Under the pieces are notes generated by a model, which saw only the letters and a program-made list of their open reading frames with translations, ran no database searches and was not told the DNA's origin. 34,392 bases of DNA from Planctomycetota bacterium (GTDB lineage: Bacteria > Planctomycetota > JAJSAM01 > JAJVHW01). The DNA is taken from assembly GCA_021414065.1 (NCBI GenBank), contig JAIOPE010000137.1, forward strand, positions 1-34,392, read 5' to 3'. Numbering within the stretch: position 1 is the stretch's first letter; each line of letters begins with the position of its first letter. The position numbers and the translations under genes are program-made. Below are positions 16,497-25,673 of this stretch, piece after piece.

Positions 16497-16541
16497 ATGT
16501 CTCGATCCACGCCCGACTGCCAGACGACACCGCGCCCGTGA
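16497..16541 (+). CDS. Possible 14-residue leader peptide overlapping cmk
   Basis: ATG at 16497 opens a 14-codon frame encoding MSRSTPDCQTTPRP. Its TGA shares bases with the GTG start of cmk (GTGA). The cmk GTG has no Shine-Dalgarno of its own, so ribosomes ending this leader could reinitiate there. Codon content is unremarkable, with no run of a regulatory amino acid. It may be chance, and I rate it low. Confidence 0.25.
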   Translation: MSRSTPDCQTTPRP

Positions 16542-17212
16542 CCCAGCGCCTGACCATCGCCATCGACGGTCCCGCCGGAGCGGGGAAGAGTACGTGCGCC
16601 CGGCGACTCGCGGCGCGCCTCGGGTACCGGTTCCTCGATACCGGCGCCGTCTACCGCGCTGTGACGCTCGCTGCGCTGCGTGCCGGGGTGGACCCGGACG
16701 ATGCGCACCGGGTCGCAGAACTGGCCCGAGACGCGAGGATCGTACTCGAAGGCGAAGGTCCGACGGGGCGTGTCCACCTCGGCGGCGAAGACGTCTCGAT
16801 CGAGATCCGCGGACCCGTCGTCACCGCGCTCGTACCCACCGTCGCGGCACACGAGCCGGTCCGGACCGCGGTGATCCCGTTCCAGCGCGACTACGCAGCA
16901 GGCGGCGGAGTGGTGGCCGAGGGACGCGACATGGGAAGCGTGGTCTTCCCGGACGCAGACCTGAAGTTCTACCTCGACGCCGACGAGTCGGTCAGGGCCG
17001 CGCGCCGTGCCGCGGAACGCGGCGAGACCGACGTCGCGAAGGTGCAGGTGGAGATCGGCGCACGCGACAAGACTGACAAGGGACGCAAGACCGCGCCGCT
17101 GGTCTGTCCGCCCGACGCCGAGCGGATCGACACGACGAACCTCTCCCTCGACGTCGTCGTGGAGATGCTGCTCGCGCGCGTTCAGGCACGCGCCGAGGCG
17201 CCCCGGAACTGA
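16538..17212 (+). CDS. cmk: Cytidylate kinase
   Basis: This 224-residue (d)CMP kinase is the usual length for the bacterial enzyme, which phosphorylates CMP and dCMP with ATP in the cytoplasm. The P-loop GPAGAGKST is at 11-19. FLDTGAVYRAVT is the CMP-binding signature, and VVAEGRDMGSVVFPDADLKFYLDA and RRAAERGE follow as in other Cmk proteins. The usual KD/RD lid appears as GARDKTDKGRKTAPL. The start is GTG overlapping a short upstream frame. It is followed by plsC and rpsA; the cmk-plsC-rpsA order is common in bacteria, which supports all three calls. Confidence 0.95.
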   Translation: MTQRLTIAIDGPAGAGKSTCARRLAARLGYRFLDTGAVYRAVTLAALRAGVDPDDAHRVAELARDARIVLEGEGPTGRVHLGGEDVSIEIRGPVVTALVPTVAAHEPVRTAVIPFQRDYAAGGGVVAEGRDMGSVVFPDADLKFYLDADESVRAARRAAERGETDVAKVQVEIGARDKTDKGRKTAPLVCPPDAERIDTTNLSLDVVVEMLLARVQARAEAPRN

Positions 17213-17229
17213 CGGGGCCCGGCAAACTC

Positions 17230-17931
17230 ATGCCGAACAAGACGCCAAACGAGACGCCAAGCCCCCCGCAGAGCGCGCCGCCGAACCGGCCCCCGAATCT
17301 GGCCTTCTATCGCACCGCGCAGGCGGTCCTGCGCGGCCTCGGGTGCATCTGGTGGCGCGTTCACGCCGAGGGGATGGAACGCATCCCGGCGACGGGTCCG
17401 GTGATCTTCGCGTCCACCCACGAGAGCTTCCTCGACCCGCCGATCGTCGGCGCCTACGTGAAGCGGCACATCTGGTACATGGCGCGGCGATCGCTCTTCT
17501 TCAGCGGGAAGGAGCGGTCGCGCTTCCGCACGTGGGTCGGATCGCTGTGCGGGATGATCGAAGTGGATCGCGACGGCACGGGGCTCGGCGCGTTGCGCGG
17601 CGCGGAGACGAAGCTGCGCGAGGGCAACGCCGTGCTGATCTTCCCCGAGGGCACGAGGTCGGAGGGCGGCGAGGTGCAGGAGTTCCGGGCGGGCGTCGGA
17701 CTGCTCGCGAAGCGGACGGGGGCCCAGGTGGTGCCTGTCTCGCTCGACGGGACCCGCCGCGTCTGGCCCCGCGGCGCGAAGGTCCCGAGCCTCCGCGCCG
17801 GCCCCGTGCGGCTGATCTACGGCGCCCCGGTGACCTACGGCGAGGCGAGCGACGCGAAGGAGGTCTCGGCGGACATCCGCCGACGCATCCTGGAACTTCG
17901 GTTGGGCTCCGTCGCCCCCGTGGCAACCTGA
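17230..17931 (+). CDS. plsC: 1-acyl-sn-glycerol-3-phosphate acyltransferase (PlsC family)
   Basis: This 233-residue member of the PlsC family makes phosphatidic acid from lysophosphatidic acid at the inner membrane. The HX4D catalytic motif is H64-ESFL-D69, preceded by Thr rather than the common Asn. FPEGTRSEGG at 138-147 binds the glycerol phosphate, and VVPVSLDGTRRVWPRG is the fourth block. A Pro-rich tail of about 20 residues precedes the first hydrophobic helix (LRGLGCIWW). It starts 17 bases after cmk with no strong Shine-Dalgarno and lies before rpsA. Substrate specificity is inferred from context. Confidence 0.88.
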   Translation: MPNKTPNETPSPPQSAPPNRPPNLAFYRTAQAVLRGLGCIWWRVHAEGMERIPATGPVIFASTHESFLDPPIVGAYVKRHIWYMARRSLFFSGKERSRFRTWVGSLCGMIEVDRDGTGLGALRGAETKLREGNAVLIFPEGTRSEGGEVQEFRAGVGLLAKRTGAQVVPVSLDGTRRVWPRGAKVPSLRAGPVRLIYGAPVTYGEASDAKEVSADIRRRILELRLGSVAPVAT

Positions 17932-17996
17932 GGAGTTCGTACACAGAACGGAGGCAGCACGGCGGCACGACGGCGCCGCGTTGCATTCGCGCGGTT

Positions 17997-18012
17997 CCCC
18001 CAAGTCGGGGGG
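17997..18012 (+). promoter_or_regulatory. GC hairpin in the rpsA leader
   Basis: CCCCC (17997-18001) and GGGGG (within 18007-18012) can pair around AAGTC in the 146-base gap between plsC and rpsA. In other bacteria rpsA mRNA leaders carry structured, S1-autoregulated sites, so a similar role is conceivable. There is no T tract and no direct sequence evidence for regulation. Confidence 0.25.
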
Positions 18013-18077
18013 CGGCGGAACTCCGGGTGACCGTCTCGTGATGCCGCAGGGTTCTCCTCGCGGCAGAAGCAGGCAGA

Positions 18078-19793
<1,716 letters not shown>

Positions 19794-19797
19794 TCCC

Positions 19798-20862
19798 TTG
19801 GACCCGGCCGTCCACCCTCGCAGCGAGGTCCCGGCCGGGCGCCCGTCGTTCCGTTTCCTGAGCTGCATCCTGGGCCGCCGCGACGTCGTCGCGGCGGCCC
19901 TCTCCTGTTCTGCGGCCGCGGTGATGTGCGGCGGCTGCAAGTCGAACGACGCGGACTTCGACCCCATGTCGCAGGGCTCGGTGGTGATCGGCACCGCCAA
20001 CCCGAAGGGCGAGACGCGGTCCACGAGCGATGCCTACGTGGCGGCGGAGCGCGCCCTCGCGCAGGCCGAAGCGGCCATGCGGGCCGGCGACCCGCTGACC
20101 GCCGTGGCGCTCGCGAACCAGGCGATGCGGGAGGGCGTGCCGGCCGAGTTCGAGCAACGGCTCCGCGAGTTGCGGGTCCGCGCCCGGTCCGCGGTGGTCA
20201 CCGAGAAGATCGTGAAGCTGCGCGCGGTTCCCGTGAAGGACGTCGTCACCGACGGCGACCCCGCGCCGGTGCGCATCGTGCTCCGCAATCTCAGCACGGC
20301 CGAACTGCGTTCGCCGCGTCGCGAGGGGGACTCGTCGGATGCGCTCTTCGTGCTGCAGATCTCGCGCGAGGATCGCGACGTCTACGGCAACGTGAAGACG
20401 TCGGAGTTCACGCTGCGGGCGCCGGTGACCCAGGACCTCGCGATTCCGCCCGGCGGCGAGCGCGACGTGAGCGTCACCATCGGCGCCGACCTGGTGAAGC
20501 TCTCGCACGAGGGATTCAGCGTGTTCCGCATCGCCGGCTCGTTCCGACCCGTCGCGATCCGCGTGGGCGAAACGGAGTTCTTCGACGCGCTTCCGATCGA
20601 GCCGGCGATCGTGCGAGTGTTCCAGAAGGGCTACGAGCCGATGGCCGTGGACCCGCTGGCGTCGCTTCGGAAGGCCGTCGCGAAGCGATCGCCGCCGCAC
20701 GTGCTCGTCGCCGCGGAACTGCTGGCGCCGTCGGAGCGCGAGGAGGGCCGCGAAGTCCTCCGGGGCGCCATCGAGAAGGACGAACCGCTGGCGTTCGTCC
20801 TTCGGGCGGCGCTGACGCGCCTCGACCAACTCGACGCGCCGGCCGGAGGCCCGAAACCGTGA
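19798..20862 (+). CDS. Exported lipoprotein with beta-sandwich-like domain, function unknown
   Basis: This protein has 354 residues if it starts at TTG four bases after rpsA, my preferred start since no ATG, GTG or TTG is available before the signal segment. The signal region GRRDVVAAALSCSAAAV has a twin-arginine look and ends in MCGGC, a likely lipidation site (C47 or C44). A short TPR-like helical pair follows (YVAAERALAQAEAAMRAGDP, ALANQAMREG). Next is a beta-rich domain (VKLRAVPV, PVRIVLRNLS, FTLRAPVTQDLAIPPGGERDVSV) that could be an Ig-like fold. The helical C terminus contains VLVAAELLAPSEREEGREVLRGAI. The stop overlaps the tyrS GTG start. I do not recognise a named family. Confidence 0.7.
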   Translation: MDPAVHPRSEVPAGRPSFRFLSCILGRRDVVAAALSCSAAAVMCGGCKSNDADFDPMSQGSVVIGTANPKGETRSTSDAYVAAERALAQAEAAMRAGDPLTAVALANQAMREGVPAEFEQRLRELRVRARSAVVTEKIVKLRAVPVKDVVTDGDPAPVRIVLRNLSTAELRSPRREGDSSDALFVLQISREDRDVYGNVKTSEFTLRAPVTQDLAIPPGGERDVSVTIGADLVKLSHEGFSVFRIAGSFRPVAIRVGETEFFDALPIEPAIVRVFQKGYEPMAVDPLASLRKAVAKRSPPHVLVAAELLAPSEREEGREVLRGAIEKDEPLAFVLRAALTRLDQLDAPAGGPKP

Positions 20863-22055
20863 ACGAGCCCTTCCCGCCCGTCGATGAGCAGATGCGCCGC
20901 ATCCAGCGCGGTTCCGCCGAGGTGTTCCCGGAGGACGAACTGCGGAAGAAGCTCGAGCGCAGTCGCGCGACGGGCCGACCGCTGCGCGTGAAACTCGGTG
21001 TGGACCCCACCGCCCCCGACATTCACCTCGGCAACGCCGTGCCGATCTGGAAGCTCCGCGCGTTCCAGGAGATGGGGCACGTGGCCGTGCTCATCATCGG
21101 CGACTACACGGCGCGCATCGGCGATCCGTCGGGCCGGAACGCGCTGCGTCCGCCGCTCGACGAAGCGGCTGTGGACGCCAACGCCCAGACGTACTTCGAC
21201 CAGGCGCGGACGATCCTCCTGCCCGACCGTCTCGAGATCCGCCGCAACGGCGAGTGGCTCTCGAAGCTGTCGTTCATGGACGTCGTGCGCCTCACGAGCC
21301 GGATGACGGTCGCGCAGATGCTCGTCCGCGACGACTTCGCGAAACGCTTCGGCGAAGAGGTGCCGATCTCGCTCCACGAGTTCCTCTACCCGCTCATGCA
21401 GGGCTGGGACTCCGTGGTCGTGCGGTCGGACCTGGAACTCGGCGGCACCGACCAGCGGTTCAACCTGCTCGTGGGACGCGATCTTCAGCGGATCGAGGGT
21501 CAGGAACCGCAGGCGATCCTCGTGAACCCGCTTGTGCCCGGCACCGACGGCGTGAAGAAGATGTCGAAGTCCACGGGCAACTACATCGGGATCACCGAAT
21601 CGCCGGAGCAGCAGTTCGGGAAGTCGATGTCGATCCCTGACGCGCTCATGGCGCAGTGGTTTGCGAGCTTCACCGAGGTGCCCGAAGACCGCGTCGCCGC
21701 GTTGCTCGGCGGGCACCCCCGCGATGCGAAGGAAGCGCTGGCGAAGGCGATCGTGGCCCGCTACCACGGCGAAGCCGCGGCCGACGGCGCCGCCGCAGAG
21801 TTCCGCCGCGTGTTCACGAAGAAGGAGATCCCGGACGACCTGCCGGAGATCTGCGTGTCCGGCCCGATCGCTGCGCCGGACCTCGTGGTACTCGCCGGTT
21901 TCGCGGAGAGCCGCGGCGAGGCGAAGCGCCTGGTCCAGCAGGGCGCGGTGAGCCTCGGCGACGTGAAGGTGACCGACGCGAAGGCGATGCTGACGCCCGC
22001 CGACGGCACGGTGCTCCGCGTCGGCAAGCTGAAGTTCGCCCGGCTCCGGGCGTAG
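20859..22055 (+). CDS. tyrS: Tyrosyl-tRNA synthetase
   Basis: This 398-residue class Ic synthetase attaches tyrosine to tRNA-Tyr. VDPTAPDIHLGNAVP holds the HIGH motif as HLGN (56-59), with Asn in place of the last His. IGDYTARIGDPSGR, ELGGTDQRFN (tyrosine and adenylate contacts) and KMSKS at 234-238 are present. A short S4-like RNA-binding segment near the C terminus (LAGFAESRGEAKRLVQQGAVSLG) completes the TyrZ-like layout. I take the GTG that overlaps the upstream lipoprotein stop as start; the longer open frame upstream is that gene in another frame. Its end is 4 bases from the opposing HAAS-type gene. Confidence 0.95.
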   Translation: MNEPFPPVDEQMRRIQRGSAEVFPEDELRKKLERSRATGRPLRVKLGVDPTAPDIHLGNAVPIWKLRAFQEMGHVAVLIIGDYTARIGDPSGRNALRPPLDEAAVDANAQTYFDQARTILLPDRLEIRRNGEWLSKLSFMDVVRLTSRMTVAQMLVRDDFAKRFGEEVPISLHEFLYPLMQGWDSVVVRSDLELGGTDQRFNLLVGRDLQRIEGQEPQAILVNPLVPGTDGVKKMSKSTGNYIGITESPEQQFGKSMSIPDALMAQWFASFTEVPEDRVAALLGGHPRDAKEALAKAIVARYHGEAAADGAAAEFRRVFTKKEIPDDLPEICVSGPIAAPDLVVLAGFAESRGEAKRLVQQGAVSLGDVKVTDAKAMLTPADGTVLRVGKLKFARLRA

Positions 22056-22059
22056 TCGC

Positions 22060-23028
22060 TCAGACCTGGGCGGCGCGCACGAGACGTCGCACGGTCTTCA
22101 CGGCCGCGACTCCGGCGAGCGCGAGCAGGACGAGCGTTCCGAGGTCGTCGAGGAACCCGTTGATCGGCGCACGGAACGAGTCGAACGCTTCGGCGACCGG
22201 CACCTGGAAGAGCGGTTCGCCGCGCGTGAGATGGACCATCACCGCGAGCGTCGCGAGCCCGTGCAGGGCGTCGATCGCCAGTGTGGCCTTCGTCTCCCCG
22301 AGCATCAGGTACAGCGCATCCACGATCACGGCGAACGCGAGCAGCGAGAGGATGAGCGGGAGAACCGCGCTGAACCACGGCGTGAACAGAGGGTGCGCGT
22401 CCGGACCGTCCATCACGACGAACAGGCGGTCGCGGAAGAAGGCCAGGATGCAGCCGATGAGGATGGACAGGACGGCGCGGGCGCCCGCGGAGCGCGGCGC
22501 GGCGTCCACGCCGAACGAGAGTCTTGCAGGACTCGCGAACCGGCGTACCCAAGGCGCGGCAGCGAACACGACCACCATCAGGCCGACGTCGAGGAGCAGT
22601 GCGTGGATCGCGGCGGCGGCGACGCTGAGGAACCCGTGCGGCCCCACGGGCGAGACTGCGAATGGCCCTGCGTGAATTGCCCGGTCGGCGGCGGTCGCGA
22701 CCCCGACGAGCACCAGGTGCACGGCGAACGCCATCGTCGTCCACACGAGGAACGCCCGGTAGTGCTCCGGCGCGACGACGTGCCCGCGCGGGGCGTAGGA
22801 CGACGCGACATCCTCCGGTTCACCGACTTCGTGCATCGCTTCCCGCAGGATCGCAGCGTCGGCGCGCGGTGCGCCCCGCTCCGCGGCGATGCCCTCCGCG
22901 CGGTCGAGGAGCGAGCTCTCGAGCTCGCGGCGGATGTCGTCGCCGCCCTGCACCGGGAGCTGCGAGCGCAGCCGCCCCAGGTAGTCACTGAGGAGTCGTT
23001 CGGTCGGGGTCCGGTGGGAGTTCGGCAT
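22060..23028 (-). CDS. HAAS-domain-like membrane protein
   Basis: This is a 322-residue membrane protein. The N-terminal cytoplasmic part (about 10-80: LLSDYLGRLRSQLP, DDIRRELESSLLDRAEG, LREAMHEVGEPEDVASSY) resembles the HAAS signalling domain, a helical domain often encoded after padR. About six hydrophobic segments follow (near 93-113, 134-158, 184-198, 221-243, 250-267, 294-312). The ATG lies inside the padR gene, so the two overlap by 44 bases and are surely one transcript. The usual model is a PadR-controlled membrane effector, but ligand and output are unknown. The much longer upstream extension of this frame runs antisense to padR and the next gene and is not real. Confidence 0.75.
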   Translation of the reverse strand: MPNSHRTPTERLLSDYLGRLRSQLPVQGGDDIRRELESSLLDRAEGIAAERGAPRADAAILREAMHEVGEPEDVASSYAPRGHVVAPEHYRAFLVWTTMAFAVHLVLVGVATAADRAIHAGPFAVSPVGPHGFLSVAAAAIHALLLDVGLMVVVFAAAPWVRRFASPARLSFGVDAAPRSAGARAVLSILIGCILAFFRDRLFVVMDGPDAHPLFTPWFSAVLPLILSLLAFAVIVDALYLMLGETKATLAIDALHGLATLAVMVHLTRGEPLFQVPVAEAFDSFRAPINGFLDDLGTLVLLALAGVAAVKTVRRLVRAAQV

Positions 23029-23359
23029 CGGATTCTGCGCACGCCCCGCGGAGGGACCGGTCCACCCGGTCCCACGCCGTGAGGAGGCTCGCGAGCGCGG
23101 CCCTTCCCTCATCGGTCGATTCGTAGTACTTCCTTGGGCGGGATCCGGACGTGTCCCACGAGCTGACGAGCAACTTCTCGGATTCGAGCCGCCGCAGGAC
23201 GGGGTAGAGCGTGCCTTCCTCGGTCGCGAGGCCGCGCTCGGCGAGAACGCGGAGGAGGTCGTAGCCGTACGTCCGTCGGCGGAGCAGCGCGAGTACGACG
23301 ACCTGCAGCACGCCGCGGCGCAGTTCGGTCTCGGTCCTCGCCTGGAAGCTCTCAGCCAA
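22985..23359 (-). CDS. PadR family transcriptional regulator
   Basis: This 124-residue winged-helix repressor starts from TTG. GVLQVVVLALLRRRTYGYDLLRVLAERG is the recognition core, EEGTLYPVLRRLESEKLLVSSW the wing, and RKYYESTDEGRAAL the dimerisation start; these are typical of PadR. The TTG is chosen because GAGGAG lies ten bases upstream and the family begins there. An upstream in-frame ATG at 23425 would add an unlikely basic leader. It overlaps the HAAS-type gene by 44 bases and is divergent from the HEAT/TPR-like gene. It probably represses its own operon by binding the 137-base divergent gap. PadR family is secure. Confidence 0.88.
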   Translation of the reverse strand: MAESFQARTETELRRGVLQVVVLALLRRRTYGYDLLRVLAERGLATEEGTLYPVLRRLESEKLLVSSWDTSGSRPRKYYESTDEGRAALASLLTAWDRVDRSLRGACAESDAELPPDPDRTTPQ

Positions 23360-23477
23360 GAGTGGAAGACTCCTCGGAACGGGGTTGCCGCCGACGGCCC
23401 GGTCACGCCTCGCAGGGTACGACATCGAGTGTCACGAGGCATCGCCTGGAAGGCCTGTCCACACGCGGAATCTCCCG

Positions 23478-23483
23478 TAGGAT
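23478..23483 (+). promoter_or_regulatory. Putative -10 box of the HEAT/TPR-like gene
   Basis: TAGGAT at 23478-23483 lies 13 bases before the favoured ATG, leaving a leader of only about 7 bases and no Shine-Dalgarno. It supports the start at MRRIRTP rather than the ATG at 23482, which overlaps the hexamer itself. Confidence 0.3.
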
Positions 23484-23496
23484 GCCGAGCGACCCG

Positions 23497-24918
23497 ATGC
23501 GCAGAATCCGCACCCCGCTCGTTCTTGCGACGATTGCAGCCGCGATCGCAGTCGTCATCGCAGTCGCGTCGGCGCAGGCCGCACCGGCCGCACCGGCGGA
23601 TGGCCCCGACGGCCCAGAGACGGCCCTGCGCGTGCGGCTGCTGCGCGACGTCTCTTCCGAATCCGCCGGCGTGCGCGAATCGGCCGCCACGCGTCTCGAG
23701 GTGATGGACGGGTTGACCGCGGCCCACGTCGCGGAGGCGCTTCGAGGGGCCACGCCGCCGGGGCGGAGCGCGCTCATGGCGCTCGCCGCCACGCGCGGCA
23801 TGACGGAACTGGTCCCCGAGATCGCGGCTGCCGCCGCTGCACCCGACGCGCAGGCTGCGGAGACGGCGATCCGTGCGCTCGTCACGCTCGGGAAAGACGC
23901 GGTCGCTGCGGGACGGGCTGCGCTCGAGCCGTCGATCGCAGCCGGCGCACAGGATGCCCCGGTGGCGGCGAAAGAGCGGGTGGCCCGGCTCGGTCACCTC
24001 GGGGCGCTCGACGTGCAGCGTCGAGTCGAGCGGGACGTGCTGTCGCGGTGGCGCCGGAAAGGCGGCAGCTACCGCGGTCGCTACACCGCGCTGCTGGAGT
24101 TCGGGTGGGACGCCCAGCCGGTGCTCCTGGCGATGCTCCTCGACGTACCGCTGGAGGATCAGTTCATCGTCGTGGGGGATGCGTCCGACCCGCAGCTCGA
24201 CCAGGTGCGTCGCGTCGCGGCCCTGCGCGACGTCGCGGCGTCGCGGCGTCGCGGCTACCGCACGTTCGACCCGCTTCCGGCGAACATCGACCGAGACGAG
24301 ATCTTCGACCTCGCGGCACAGGCGCTCGCGGACGTGGCCGACCTCGACGTCATGCAGGACGTTCTCGAGGACACGCACCGCAGCCTGCTGGATGCGGACG
24401 GTTTCGGTGGCATGCGCCCGCGTCGGTTCGAGAAGGCGTTCGCCCAGTCGATCGAGGTCATCCTGAGCGCCCGCGGTGCCCCGGAGCGCCTCGACGCGCG
24501 ACGCAGGATGCTCGAGTCCGCGGTGAACAGCATGAGGCAGCGTCTCAGTATGCTGGACCCGGAAATCGCTGCGATCCCATATCAGATCTACACCACGGAG
24601 CTCTCGGAACTGGCCGGCGTGCTGCATCAGCTCGGGAGGTACGACGACGCGGCCAAGCGGTTCGAGGAGATCATCGAAATCATCCAGAAGCTCACCGACA
24701 AAGAGCCGTCGATCCAGGGGTACAACCGCGCCTGCGCTCTGGCGCAGGGCAAGCGGTACGCCGAGGCCCTCGAGCAACTGGCCCGCGCCCTCGACCCGAA
24801 GATCTCGTCGGGGAACGAGGACCTCACGCGGGAGTGGGTCACGGAGGACGGCGATCTCGAACCGCTCCACGCGGACCCCAGGTGGGCCGCGATCATGAAG
24901 AAGCGTTTCGGGCCGTAG
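23497..24918 (+). CDS. Exported helical-repeat protein (HEAT-like then TPR-like)
   Basis: This 473-residue protein has a signal peptide (LVLATIAAAIAVVIAVASAQA). Residues about 45-150 form Ala/Glu-rich helical pairs that look HEAT-like (AHVAEALRGA, SALMALAAT, AAETAIRALVTLG). The middle has conserved-looking acidic segments (DQFIVVGDASD, FDLAAQALADVADLD). The C-terminal part has TPR-type pairs (ELAGVLHQLGRYDDAAKRFEEIIEI, NRACALAQGKRYAEALEQLARAL) and ends with LHADPRWAAIMKKRFGP, a motif often closing TPR proteins. The start chosen follows the putative promoter and yields a clean signal. It probably acts as a periplasmic scaffold; no enzymatic motif is seen. It is divergent from padR. Confidence 0.7.
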   Translation: MRRIRTPLVLATIAAAIAVVIAVASAQAAPAAPADGPDGPETALRVRLLRDVSSESAGVRESAATRLEVMDGLTAAHVAEALRGATPPGRSALMALAATRGMTELVPEIAAAAAAPDAQAAETAIRALVTLGKDAVAAGRAALEPSIAAGAQDAPVAAKERVARLGHLGALDVQRRVERDVLSRWRRKGGSYRGRYTALLEFGWDAQPVLLAMLLDVPLEDQFIVVGDASDPQLDQVRRVAALRDVAASRRRGYRTFDPLPANIDRDEIFDLAAQALADVADLDVMQDVLEDTHRSLLDADGFGGMRPRRFEKAFAQSIEVILSARGAPERLDARRRMLESAVNSMRQRLSMLDPEIAAIPYQIYTTELSELAGVLHQLGRYDDAAKRFEEIIEIIQKLTDKEPSIQGYNRACALAQGKRYAEALEQLARALDPKISSGNEDLTREWVTEDGDLEPLHADPRWAAIMKKRFGP

Positions 24919-24928
24919 GCAGGGCCCG
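24909..24928. terminator. Hairpin between convergent genes
   Basis: CGGGCC and GGCCCG pair perfectly with an eight-base loop containing the TAG stop of the HEAT/TPR-like gene. The opposing UbiA-like stop begins right after it. No T tract follows. It is a possible bidirectional terminator of modest strength. Confidence 0.35.
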
Positions 24929-25665
24929 TCAGGACCGCGCGCGCATCAGCGCCACTCGCAGGCCGACGTACATCAGGATGGCCCAGAACCCCGCCTCGTA
25001 GCGCCCCGCGCCGAACAGCCACGCGGAGTCCACCAGCAGGAATCCGAACACCCCTGCGCGGACGATGGCGCCGATCCCCGGTCCTGGCGTCTCGACGGCA
25101 TCGCGCGCCGCCACGATCAACGCCGCGGTGAGGAAGACGAGGGGTATCCCGGGCGACTCGGGCCACGCGCCCTTCGGGAAGACGGCCCACGGCAGGGCTG
25201 CGACGACGGCCAGCGCCACGGCGAGCGCGCCGGGAACCCACCGGCGGTGGGACCTGTCTTCGAGCGTGCTGATCCACGTGAGCATTGCCGTGTAGGCGAA
25301 CAGGGCGACCGGGTGCAGGCGGCCGCGACCGCGGCGGCCGCAGGGTTGGCCAGGAACGCGGTGGACGCGACGCCGGCCGCGAGCAACGCGAGGCCGAACT
25401 TCAACGCGGACGCGCGATCCACGAGACCGGCCGGGATCGGGCGAGACGGGTGCAGCGTGCGGTCGCGCTCGGCGTCGGCAACGTCGTTCAGAACCACGCC
25501 GCCTGCGTACACGAGGGCCGCGCCACCGATCGCGCCCACCGCCGCGCTCGTGCCGCCCGGGCTGCCGGGGCGATGGGCGAGCAGGAAGCACGCAGCCGTG
25601 TTGCCGGCTGCCGTCACCGCGCCGGGCCAGCGCACGAGGCGGAGCAGGGCTGGGGCGCTCGACAT
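24929..25665 (-). pseudogene. UbiA-type prenyltransferase with a single frameshift
   Basis: Two frames together give a protein of about 245 residues of the UbiA family, membrane enzymes that transfer prenyl groups. The first frame reads from MSSAPALLRLVRWPG through the NDxxDxxxD motif (NDVADAERD, then PSRPIPAGLV) and hydrophobic helices. After PAAAAVAAA the frame breaks, near 25318-25324. The second frame continues LHPVALFAYTAMLTWISTLEDR to a normal end. Adding one C to the GCCGCC run restores one frame, so a missing base (sequencing or real) explains it. The second Asp-rich motif of UbiA is weak (STLEDR). NDVADAERD-PSRPIP resembles EboC-type UbiA proteins. It follows the RseP-like gene by 8 bases, the third gene of the dxr operon. 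Confidence 0.75.
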
Positions 25666-25673
25666 CGTCGGCG

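Noticed and set aside
23029-24870. Long upstream extension of the HAAS-type frame
   Set aside because: It crosses padR and runs antisense to the HEAT/TPR-like gene; the HAAS domain starts at the ATG at 23028.
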